Of a DNA stretch of 5,851 nt, positions 1-4,943 are shown in pieces. The position numbers were made by a program, and so were the translations under genes. The stretch covers positions 1 to 5,851 of the forward strand of contig PLSN01000162.1 in NCBI GenBank assembly GCA_003165135.1, in the 5' to 3' direction. The DNA comes from Bacteroidota bacterium (GTDB lineage Bacteria > Bacteroidota > Bacteroidia > Chitinophagales > LD1). A model generated the notes under the pieces. The model saw only the letters and a list, made by a program, of their open reading frames with translations. It was not told the origin of the DNA and ran no database searches. Every line of letters starts with the position of its first letter. The first letter of the stretch is position 1.

Positions 1-1121
1 CCAAGCTACAGGATAGCGAAAAGGCATTTGCTTTTTTTGAAAAGGCACATCCTATCCTGTTCACCAATGGTAATCCGCAATTTCAGGCGGCCTACTATTT
101 TGAGATAGGTGAGGCCTATGCAGAGTTTAGCAGATACGTAGAGTCCATAAGCTCTTATCTTGAGGCTATCAAACTCTATGAGCTTATTGGTTCTACGCTC
201 AATCTCTCTAAGATATATCGCCTGCTGTCAAGGGCCTACAAAAATGTGGGCAAACACGCTGATGCACTCATCTATCAGGAGAAATATAGCCAGTCACTAC
301 TCGACAACTTCAAGCTCGATAAGCTGCTCGCGATCACGGCCACTGAGCATGAATACGAACAGAAGCAGCAGGAAAAAGAAACCGAACTGCTCAAGCAAAA
401 AAATGCCGAGATCGAGATCTATGTACACAAACTCGAAGAGAGCAATGATGACCTCAAGCAGTTCGCTCATGCCGCATCCCATGACCTCCGCGAGCCGGTC
501 CGCGCTATAGTCTCCTACGCTACACTGCTCGAGATGAGCCTCAAAGGCAAGCTCAGCGACAGCGAACATGAATACATCTCCTATCTCAAAGAAGGCGGAC
601 GCCGCATGTACGATATGATCACAGGTATATTGGAGTTCTCTAAGGTCAATAGCTCACAGGACATATCTGATCTGGGCCTGAACCATATCTTTCATCAGGC
701 GGTAGAGAATATCAAACTCACCATCACTGCCAAGAAGGCCCTCATCGACTGCCCTGACCTGCCCGTGGTGAGAGGCAGCCGCACCCTGCTCATACAGCTA
801 TTTCAAAACCTCATATCCAACGGTATCAAGTACAATGAATCTGAGGTACCGATCATCAGGATATCATTTCAGAGGCAGGGCGATATGTATGAGTTCACCA
901 TATCTGACAATGGTATCGGTATAGATGACAAATACAAGACCGACGTCTTTGATATGTTTACCCGCCTGCACAATAACGGCCAGTATCAGGGTACAGGTAT
1001 CGGGCTATCGATATGCCGTAAGATAGTCGAGCGTATGGGAGGCAAGATCAGAAACCAACCCAACCCTTCCGGCGGTACTGATTTTATTTTCACACTCCCT
1101 GTCGAATCAGAAAGTGTCTGA
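1..1121 (+). CDS. TPR-containing sensor histidine kinase, 5'-truncated by the window edge
   Basis: Sensor kinase of a two-component system: it autophosphorylates a histidine and passes the phosphate to a response regulator not seen here. The frame is open from base 3, so 372 codons are visible and the true start lies to the left; the in-frame GTG at 246 is inside the protein. Residues 1 to about 100 are helical and TPR-like (FFEKAHPIL, AIKLYELIG, LLSRAYKNVG). Residues 114-156 form a charged coiled coil. The HisKA H-box ASHDLREPVR has its phosphoacceptor His at about residue 160 (bases 480-482). The ATPase domain follows with N-box LFQNLISNGIKYN (near 266-278), G1 DNGIGI (302-307), an F-box-like VFDMFTRLH and G2 GTGIGLS (330-336), so all catalytic boxes are present. 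No membrane helix lies between TPRs and kinase core, where many related Bacteroidota kinases have one, so this part appears cytoplasmic. No receiver or DNA-binding domain follows. The class is certain; the signal is unknown. Confidence 0.95.
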   Translation, partial: KLQDSEKAFAFFEKAHPILFTNGNPQFQAAYYFEIGEAYAEFSRYVESISSYLEAIKLYELIGSTLNLSKIYRLLSRAYKNVGKHADALIYQEKYSQSLLDNFKLDKLLAITATEHEYEQKQQEKETELLKQKNAEIEIYVHKLEESNDDLKQFAHAASHDLREPVRAIVSYATLLEMSLKGKLSDSEHEYISYLKEGGRRMYDMITGILEFSKVNSSQDISDLGLNHIFHQAVENIKLTITAKKALIDCPDLPVVRGSRTLLIQLFQNLISNGIKYNESEVPIIRISFQRQGDMYEFTISDNGIGIDDKYKTDVFDMFTRLHNNGQYQGTGIGLSICRKIVERMGGKIRNQPNPSGGTDFIFTLPVESESV

Positions 1122-1146
1122 TCGGGTAGCCAACAAAATACAAAGA

Positions 1147-1167
1147 GCATTATTGTGTCAATAATGC
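1147..1167. repeat. Perfect 9-bp hairpin downstream of the kinase gene
   Basis: GCATTATTG and CAATAATGC are perfect reverse complements separated by TGT, beginning 26 nt after the kinase stop codon. Position suggests a 3'-end hairpin for the kinase mRNA. The stem is A/T-rich and no T-run follows on the + strand, so a classic intrinsic terminator is doubtful. Its right arm touches the -7 element of a leftward promoter match (1167-1197), so it would lie at the 5' end of a leftward transcript. Confidence 0.6.
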
Positions 1168-1197
1168 AAATATAGCATAATTTATCTAAATCGCAAA
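1167..1197 (-). promoter_or_regulatory. Candidate Bacteroidota-type promoter firing leftward into the kinase 3' end
   Basis: Read on the minus strand, TTTG (1197-1194), a 19-nt spacer and TATATTTG (1174-1167) match the -33 TTTG / -7 TAnnTTTG pattern known from Bacteroides. The architecture equals that of the candidate at 4745-4775. Transcription would start near 1160, inside the hairpin, and run antisense to the kinase gene. No credible minus-strand gene lies downstream, so any product would be an antisense or noncoding RNA. Sequence match only. Confidence 0.4.
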
Positions 1198-1325
1198 CCT
1201 GCGCCGTCCCAGCTGATGGGCCTGTTTCAGTGAAATCGCTCAATACCATTGTTTATCGGTCGGAAAGAAAATGCAGGCAGACGTGAAACCGTTGCAGGTA
1301 TTAGCATACAGGCATGTCGGCAGGT

Positions 1326-1400
1326 TTGATTTTCGAATTGGTTTTCGCAATAATAAAAAAAGACCGTCATTACTGGGTTTCAGGCTCGTTCGAAAATCAA
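1326..1400. repeat. 12-bp perfect inverted repeat with 51-nt spacer
   Basis: TTGATTTTCGAA at 1326-1337 is exactly reverse-complemented at 1389-1400. The spacer contains a run of seven A and no ORF. The arms could be the ends of a very small mobile-element remnant, a paired binding site, or a stem-loop base. No target-site duplication is evident next to the arms, so the insertion idea is weak. Confidence 0.55.
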
Positions 1401-1495
1401 TTTCCCCGCAAATTATTTTATGTTAGCAATGATAGCAAAGCAGAAGTAAAATCTTGCCCTCACTGGTCGAAGGATTGTATCTTCGGCCTTTAATC

Positions 1496-1529
1496 TTGCA
1501 AGTTTTCAACTTGCTTAGTCTTATATTTG
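1496..1529 (+). promoter_or_regulatory. Candidate rightward promoter leading into the repeat element
   Basis: TTG (1496-1498), 23 nt and TATATTTG (1522-1529) fit the loose TTG-N17-23-TAnnTTTG pattern described for Flavobacterium. The -7 match is exact; the spacer is at the long end and the upstream element is only three bases. A transcript would begin close to 1535, at the foot of the hairpin at 1536-1552, and run into the large palindrome. There is no gene immediately downstream. Confidence 0.3.
1498..1514. repeat. 7-bp hairpin GCAAGTT-ttc-AACTTGC
   Basis: Perfect 7-bp inverted repeat with a 3-nt loop, 21 nt before a second hairpin of the same geometry. A weaker CGAAG-N8-CTTCG inverted repeat lies just upstream at 1468-1485. 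The cluster may mark the left border of the repeat element that follows. Confidence 0.55.
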
Positions 1530-1535
1530 TTTATA

Positions 1536-1552
1536 GTAAGCTAAAAGCTTAC
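1536..1552. repeat. 7-bp hairpin GTAAGCT-aaa-AGCTTAC
   Basis: Perfect 7-bp inverted repeat with a 3-nt loop, 10 nt left of the large palindrome. It has the same stem and loop sizes as the hairpin at 1498-1514 but different sequence. It sits where a transcript from the TATATTTG match at 1522-1529 would begin, so it could be the 5' stem of a structured RNA. That is inference. Confidence 0.55.
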
Positions 1553-1562
1553 CTCATATTTA

Positions 1563-1804
1563 GGTCTAAGGTGTAACCCAATAGTGTTCGAAACCACACT
1601 CGAACGCAGACCTGACGGTAGATTCAAACCACCTCCAGCTCCTCTTATCCAAGGAGGAGAGCTAACAGCCACGCCAGTTTTACCTCTAGCCACGCTGTAT
1701 TTGTATTGGTTCTCCTCTGTTTTAGGAGGAGTTAGAGGTGGTAAATCGGCATACAGTGGGCACTTTAAGCATGTTCCGAACACTTGTGGTTGGAAACTTA
1801 GACC
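1563..1804. repeat. Large imperfect palindrome (~240 bp), possible MITE-like element or structured RNA
   Basis: Matching blocks run inward from both ends in order. GGTCTAAG 1563-1570 pairs with CTTAGACC 1797-1804. AGTGTTCG 1583-1590 pairs with CGAACACT 1777-1784. ACCACCTC 1628-1635 pairs with GAGGTGGT 1735-1742. CTCCTC 1639-1644 pairs with GAGGAG 1726-1731. Spacing between blocks is similar on both sides, so the halves form arms of about 100 nt round a centre near 1683. Each arm also has a local hairpin from the CTCCTC/GAGGAG tracts (1639-1659 and 1712-1731), and GTTCGA-N8-TCGAAC lies at about 1585-1604. The centre holds two similar stretches starting AGCCACGC. No transposase is present. Pyrimidine/purine palindromes of this look are common dispersed intergenic repeats in bacteria and give spurious ORFs on both strands, as here. 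A non-autonomous mobile repeat is the likeliest reading. Confidence 0.65.
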
Positions 1805-2133
1805 GGAGGGGGATACATCCGAATACCTGTGCTACGCAGCAGCAGTAATACAAAAACAAATAAAATGAGAACAGAGATTAAAGCTATTCTATTACCACTC
1901 CTTGTGCGCGGAAAATTCACGCCTCTTTTTGAGGTCTTCTCGTAGTTTAAAAGATATATAATCACGGGAATTTCTATCTATTTTAGTGGATCGTTGACAA
2001 TACCGACCACAGGTAAAAATTTTTCAAAGCTGATTCTTGCTCATCCCCCAATTGTTAAAATACAAAATTTAATATGTAAAGTACAACCTTTTTATGGTCG
2101 GGTCGTATAATTAAGTATTAAAATCAACCCAAT

Positions 2134-2244
2134 ATGTACTCTACCATTATCAAACAAGCTGTCATAGTAATGCTCCTTACCGCGGCCAATGCCGTAATAG
2201 CGATTTCCATGGTCAATATCCTGCGTCTGTCAGGTGTACTGTGA
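2134..2244 (+). CDS. Possible 36-residue single-pass membrane peptide
   Basis: The ATG at 2134 opens a 36-codon frame ending in TGA at 2242-2244. The translation starts MYSTIIKQ, continues with about 22 mostly hydrophobic residues (AVIVMLLTAANAVIAISMV) and ends NILRLSGVL, as in a single transmembrane helix with a short basic flank on each side. Base composition shifts from very A/T-rich to near the neighbouring genes' level close to the start codon, which supports coding. There is no Shine-Dalgarno sequence, as with other genes here, and no clear promoter. It ends 91 nt before scpA on the same strand. I recognise no family. A chance ORF in the scpA upstream region is a real alternative. Confidence 0.35.
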   Translation: MYSTIIKQAVIVMLLTAANAVIAISMVNILRLSGVL

Positions 2245-2280
2245 TCCCGCTATCCGGATAAGATAAGCATCTCGTCAAAA

Positions 2281-2300
2281 TGTGCTTGAAATCATGCACA
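2281..2300. promoter_or_regulatory. Inverted repeat TGTGC-N10-GCACA over the scpA promoter match
   Basis: A 5-bp inverted repeat (2281-2285 and 2296-2300) spans the candidate -33 element of the scpA promoter, where a dimeric repressor could bind. A separate 10-bp palindrome, TATCCGGATA, lies at 2251-2260 just upstream. Both are short enough to occur by chance. Confidence 0.25.
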
Positions 2301-2315
2301 ATTACTGTAAATTCG
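2286..2315 (+). promoter_or_regulatory. Candidate scpA promoter (TTG-N19-TAAATTCG)
   Basis: TTG at 2286-2288, a 19-nt spacer and TAAATTCG at 2308-2315 match the Bacteroidota promoter pattern with one mismatch in the -7 element (C for T). Transcription would begin around 2320-2323, giving a leader of roughly 15 nt before the scpA ATG. The position is good and the match imperfect. Confidence 0.35.
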
Positions 2316-2328
2316 TGTCCCTTTAACC

Positions 2329-2333
2329 GGAGG
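2329..2333 (+). promoter_or_regulatory. GGAGG tract directly before the scpA start
   Basis: GGAGG ends only 2 nt before the ATG at 2336, closer than the usual 5-9 nt for a working Shine-Dalgarno sequence. An in-frame TAA at 2324-2326 rules out any start further upstream, and the conserved N-terminal ScpA sequence begins within about ten residues of this ATG. The start is therefore fixed, and the GGAGG may be incidental or suboptimal. Confidence 0.4.
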
Positions 2334-2335
2334 AC

Positions 2336-3118
2336 ATGGCTGTAAAAGACGAAACATACTCTATCAAACTGCCCCAATTTGAGGGTCCGTTCGACCTGTT
2401 GCTGTTCTTCATAGAGCGCGATGAGTTGGACATTTACGATATACCCATCTTCAAGATCACGACAGACTTTCTGACCTACATCCACTCGATGGAGCATCTC
2501 AATATCGAGCTCGCGAGCGAATTCATACTGGTAGCAGCCACCCTGATGCGTATCAAGGCCAAGCTGCTCCTGCCGCGCAAGGAAGTCGACCCGCAGACAG
2601 GACAGGAGATAGACCCCAGAGATGAACTGGTCAACCGCCTCATCGAATACAAGAAATACAAAGAAGCTACTGAGATGCTTCGCCGAATGGAAGACGACCG
2701 CCAGAGCATCACCCGCCGCGGCAATATAACCGGGGAGATGTCTGAGATCGCAGCCCTCTTTGAGACAGAATATGAGATGCAGTCTCTCACTATGTTTCGC
2801 CTGCTGAAGGCCTTTCAGACTGTAGTAGAGCGCGTAGAGCGCCAGCGAAATAAACCCGTTCATACCGTGCAGACACCTGCCTATACCATAGAGGGTGAAA
2901 AAATGGTGCTTCGTGAGCTGGTCAGATCGGAGAACCAGGTCGCATTCGAGCGGATATTTGATAAGGTCGAAAACCGGATACACGCCATCTTTACATTCCT
3001 GTCTATGCTGGAGCTGATACAGGAGCAGCTGCTCACCATCGTGGTCGGCGAGGGCTACAATAATTTCTGGATACGCATCAAGACCGATGAGGAGAAAATA
3101 CTCCCTGAAGAGGTATAA
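2336..3118 (+). CDS. scpA: Segregation and condensation protein A (kleisin subunit of SMC-ScpAB)
   Basis: ScpA is the kleisin that bridges the heads of the SMC dimer and, with ScpB, forms the bacterial condensin that compacts and segregates the chromosome in the cytoplasm. The 260-residue length is typical. The family's N-terminal signature is clear: LPQFEGPFDLLLFFIERDELDIYDIPI at about 12-38, then TDFLTYI and a helix with EFILVAATLMRIKAKLLLP (62-80), the SMC-neck-binding helical domain. A charged linker follows (83-120, DELVNRLIEYKKYKEA), then a middle segment. The C-terminal winged-helix that contacts the SMC cap is at about 200-249 (IHAIFTFLSMLELIQEQ, then FWIRIK). The start is fixed by an upstream in-frame stop. 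scpB is not adjacent, unlike in many Firmicutes; ybjQ follows 44 nt later. No truncation or frameshift is seen. A 256-codon minus-strand ORF overlapping it is a shadow. Confidence 0.97.
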   Translation: MAVKDETYSIKLPQFEGPFDLLLFFIERDELDIYDIPIFKITTDFLTYIHSMEHLNIELASEFILVAATLMRIKAKLLLPRKEVDPQTGQEIDPRDELVNRLIEYKKYKEATEMLRRMEDDRQSITRRGNITGEMSEIAALFETEYEMQSLTMFRLLKAFQTVVERVERQRNKPVHTVQTPAYTIEGEKMVLRELVRSENQVAFERIFDKVENRIHAIFTFLSMLELIQEQLLTIVVGEGYNNFWIRIKTDEEKILPEEV

Positions 3119-3123
3119 TCCGC

Positions 3124-3147
3124 TTTGAATAATTACCTTTATTCAAA
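3124..3147. terminator. Hairpin between scpA and the ybjQ-like gene, possible terminator
   Basis: TTTGAATAA (3124-3132) and TTATTCAAA (3139-3147) form a perfect 9-bp stem with a 6-nt loop, 5 nt after the scpA stop. A five-T run occurs at 3158-3162, abutting the next ATG, but it is 10 nt from the stem and the stem is A/T-rich. Termination would be weak. It may equally be an mRNA-processing or stability hairpin within a scpA-ybjQ transcript. Confidence 0.4.
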
Positions 3148-3162
3148 CAATGATCAATTTTT

Positions 3163-3492
3163 ATGGCAGAACTACTCATCACCACCAGCACCTCACTGGA
3201 TGGCTACCGTGTCACTAAACAGTTAGGATTGGTCCGCGGCATCACTGTACGTTCTCGTAGTATAGTGGGCAATTTTGCCGGCGGCATACTGGCCATATTT
3301 GGCGGGCAAAACTCCATCTATACCGAGCTCTGCGAGAGGGCACGCGAAGAGGCCTATGAGCTAATGGTCAAACACGCCCGCGATCAGGGCGCGAATGCCG
3401 TGATCAATATGCGCTACGATGCGAATGATGTCATGGCAGGTATCACTGAGGTACTGGCCTATGGTACAGCCGTGGTAGTAGAGAAAGTATAG
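3163..3492 (+). CDS. YbjQ/UPF0145 family protein (putative heavy-metal-binding domain)
   Basis: A small cytoplasmic protein of 109 residues, the normal size for the YbjQ (UPF0145) family. These proteins form ring-like oligomers; the family is often labelled heavy-metal-binding, but its biochemical role is not settled. Visible signatures are the N-terminal strand with TTSTSLDGYRV (8-17), the turn LGLVRGITVRSRSI (21-34), a glycine-rich stretch FAGGILAIFGG (38-48), and the helix plus strand AREEAYELMVKHARDQGANAVI (60-81) running into NMRYDAN. The only cysteine is in LCERA (57), so a Cys-rich metal site is absent. The ATG at 3163 is preceded by A/T-rich leader without a Shine-Dalgarno sequence. 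It lies 44 nt after scpA and could share its transcript, though a hairpin sits between. Family assignment is strong; function is open. Confidence 0.92.
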   Translation: MAELLITTSTSLDGYRVTKQLGLVRGITVRSRSIVGNFAGGILAIFGGQNSIYTELCERAREEAYELMVKHARDQGANAVINMRYDANDVMAGITEVLAYGTAVVVEKV

Positions 3493-3504
3493 GCAATTAT
3501 CAAA

Positions 3505-3533
3505 CTCTCAAAGGGTTTTAAACCCTTTGAGGG
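3505..3533. terminator. Strong hairpin after the ybjQ-like gene, likely terminator
   Basis: CTCAAAGGGTTT (3507-3518) and AAACCCTTTGAG (3520-3531) are perfect 12-bp reverse complements with one base between them; a T-G wobble and a C-G pair extend the stem to 3505-3533. A tight loop would open a few A-T pairs at the tip. It begins 12 nt after the ybjQ stop. No clean T-run follows, so it may stop transcription inefficiently or protect the 3' end. The motif also looks like a repeat that could recur elsewhere in the genome. Confidence 0.6.
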
Positions 3534-3549
3534 TTAATCTATCTATCGC

Positions 3550-4629
3550 ATGGCAGACACTTCTCCTCAAAGCCCCTTATCCCAGTTCTCGCTCAGGAGA
3601 GTAATGCTGCCTGTGTCGATAGGTATAGCGGTCTCTGTCTATCTGGTCGTGGTGGTATCAAAGATAGATGCGTCGAAACTGGCACAGATACCGCTGTCAA
3701 GGCACCTGCTATATGGCCTGCTGCTGGCTATACTGATGGTATCCCTGAGGGATCTGGCATATATATATCGCATATGGCAGCTGACTGACCGCCGACTGTC
3801 TTTCTTCAAATGCCTCGAGATCATCCTGCTCTGGGAATTTGGCTCTGCGGTCACACCGGCATCGGTAGGCGGCATCACATTGGCCTTGTTTATTCTCAAA
3901 AAAGAAAAGGTCAGCTTTGGCAAAGGGGCATCCATCATCATGCTCTGCTCCTATCTGGACAATCTCGCTTTTGTCACTGTATTCAGTTTGTTATTTCTAC
4001 TTATTGGCCCTCGCATGTTTGACCTGTCTGCTACATGTAGCGACCTGGGGCATCACAATATTTTTACCGCATTTCGGGCAATGGGGGAGTATGTATGGAT
4101 AGGCTTCATTGTAGTAGCGGTGATAGGTGGCCTGCTGGGCTTTGGCATTTTTGTAAGGCCGGACTGGGCGCGCGGATTCTTTAGGCAGGTGTCTGAGATC
4201 AAATGGTTGCATAGATGGAGCCTGCAGATAGCCCTGCTGGGCGAGGAGATTTGGATGACCTCGCAGGAGTTTAAGACTCAAGGCTGGGGCTTTTTATTCA
4301 AGATATTTATCGCTACCACTATATCCTGGTGTGCCCGCTATGCCCTCGCCAATGTACTGATCTGGACATTTTCTGCAATAGAGTGGAACCAGCTCGAGGT
4401 ATTCGCCCGTCAATGTGTGCTGCGTGTCATTATCATGATACCTGCTACACCAGGTGGCAGCGGCATATCCGAGCTATCGTTTATGGCGCTGAACTGTGAC
4501 TATCTGCCTGCCGGACTGGCATCTGCCGTGGCCATCGTATGGAGATTATTCAATTTTTACCTTTATTTGGGCATCGGCGCTATCGTATTGCCCAGATGGG
4601 TGGCACGGGTGAACCGGAAAAATAATTGA
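3550..4629 (+). CDS. UPF0104 / lysylphosphatidylglycerol-synthase-type integral membrane protein
   Basis: A polytopic inner-membrane protein of 359 residues, matching the flippase-like TM region of LPG synthases and the stand-alone UPF0104 family. Family members move or modify lipid-linked substrates; the substrate here cannot be told from sequence. About eight hydrophobic segments are visible: near 18-36, 52-72, 90-114, 127-152, 183-203, 250-272, 288-303 and 320-347. Two conserved family motifs are clear. The first, TPASVGGITLALFILKKEKVSFGKGA, spans about 102-127. The second is the loop IPATPGGSGISE at 297-308. There is no cytoplasmic aminoacyl-transferase (LPG synthase catalytic) domain, so this is the stand-alone type. 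The start ATG at 3550 has no Shine-Dalgarno sequence. It lies 57 nt after the ybjQ-like gene, across a strong hairpin, so independent expression is possible although I see no clear promoter. Confidence 0.9.
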   Translation: MADTSPQSPLSQFSLRRVMLPVSIGIAVSVYLVVVVSKIDASKLAQIPLSRHLLYGLLLAILMVSLRDLAYIYRIWQLTDRRLSFFKCLEIILLWEFGSAVTPASVGGITLALFILKKEKVSFGKGASIIMLCSYLDNLAFVTVFSLLFLLIGPRMFDLSATCSDLGHHNIFTAFRAMGEYVWIGFIVVAVIGGLLGFGIFVRPDWARGFFRQVSEIKWLHRWSLQIALLGEEIWMTSQEFKTQGWGFLFKIFIATTISWCARYALANVLIWTFSAIEWNQLEVFARQCVLRVIIMIPATPGGSGISELSFMALNCDYLPAGLASAVAIVWRLFNFYLYLGIGAIVLPRWVARVNRKNN

Positions 4630-4655
4630 TAATTGACAATGGATAATTGATAATT
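4622..4655. repeat. Two 13-bp direct repeats, TAATTGATAATT type
   Basis: ATAATTGATAATT occurs at 4622-4634 and again at 4643-4655, 21 bp apart. The first copy starts inside the last codons of the membrane-protein gene and supplies its TGA stop. Short A/T-rich repeats of this kind are simple-sequence tracts that expand by slippage. No function is evident. Confidence 0.7.
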
Positions 4656-4744
4656 AAGAAGATTTTATTTACTTTTATACGGAGAATAATGAAGTGCCGG
4701 CACATAGAATTAAACAAAATGAATCTATCTCCGCCGCTCTGATC

Positions 4745-4775
4745 TTTGGAAATAAAATAAAAATAGCTATATTTG
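4745..4775 (+). promoter_or_regulatory. Strong Bacteroidota-type promoter match, TTTG-N19-TATATTTG
   Basis: TTTG at 4745-4748, a 19-nt spacer and TATATTTG at 4768-4775 match the Bacteroides -33/-7 consensus without mismatch. Transcription would begin near 4780-4783 and read into the gene at 4944, giving a leader of about 160 nt. It lies in an A/T-rich gap after the preceding gene ends. This is the most convincing promoter in the window by sequence and position together. Confidence 0.6.
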
Positions 4776-4876
4776 TATTAAATAACTTATTACGGCAAGA
4801 TAAAATTCAATTATGCATATTTATTTTCAAGAATATCAATTTTCATTATGTTTAACGAATACATAATTAGATTTTT

Positions 4877-4911
4877 AGTGTTTTGGCACTAGTGGCACTT
4901 ATACTGCCAAA
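4877..4911. promoter_or_regulatory. Nested palindromic site in the leader of the last gene
   Basis: TTTGGCA (4882-4888) pairs with TGCCAAA (4905-4911) across 16 nt. Inside are the palindrome CACTAGTG (4887-4894) and two direct copies of GGCACT (4885-4890 and 4894-4899), with AGTG at 4877-4880. It lies downstream of the expected transcription start, so it could be a roadblock operator or an RNA hairpin 32 nt before the start codon. The regulator is unknown. Confidence 0.35.
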
Positions 4912-4943
4912 TATGGATTATTTATATGTATAAGTGAAAATAA

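Larger units (their letters stand above)
1122..2133. other. Long intergenic region, rich in inverted repeats, no convincing gene
   Basis: About 1 kb lies between the kinase stop and the next plausible start. I read both strands and found no ORF with recognisable protein character. The ORFs of 80-94 codons around 1541-1868 run through a palindrome and give low-complexity Pro/Gly-rich translations. The left part (1122-1560) holds several inverted repeats and two promoter matches, and the middle (1563-1804) a large imperfect palindrome; these are listed separately. The right part (about 1860-2133) becomes very A/T-rich. There I see only a weak CCTC-ttttt-GAGG hairpin at 1922-1934 and nothing I can name. 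Confidence 0.7.

Noticed and set aside
246..248. GTG as start of the histidine kinase
   Set aside because: The frame is open to the left edge with TPR-like sequence before it, so this is an internal valine.
160..510. 116-codon Ser/Arg-rich ORF
   Set aside because: Out-of-frame shadow of the histidine kinase; the kinase frame carries all conserved motifs.
1454..1485. TTG-N21-TATCTTCG promoter-like pattern
   Set aside because: One mismatch in the -7 box, weak -33, and the box is part of a CGAAG/CTTCG hairpin; not distinguishable from chance.
1541..1783. 80-codon minus-strand ORF
   Set aside because: It is read through the palindrome and gives a low-complexity Pro/Gly-rich translation typical of repeat-derived spurious ORFs.
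1584..1868. 94-codon plus-strand ORF
   Set aside because: Same palindrome read on the other strand; no leader features and no protein-like domain.
1122..2133. CRISPR array, tRNA or rRNA in the gene-free stretch
   Set aside because: The repeats are inverted and non-identical rather than regularly spaced direct repeats, and no cloverleaf or rRNA-like sequence is visible.
2213..2983. 256-codon ORF on the minus strand overlapping scpA
   Set aside because: It lies almost wholly antisense to the strongly recognised ScpA frame and its translation shows no family features. It is a codon-bias shadow.
3659..3666. Minus-strand TAnnTTTG match inside the membrane-protein gene
   Set aside because: No TTTG at acceptable spacing and it lies within coding sequence.
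4689..4742. 17-codon ORF after a GGAGA tract
   Set aside because: Too short, no conserved character, and it overlaps the -33 region of the strong promoter at 4745-4775.
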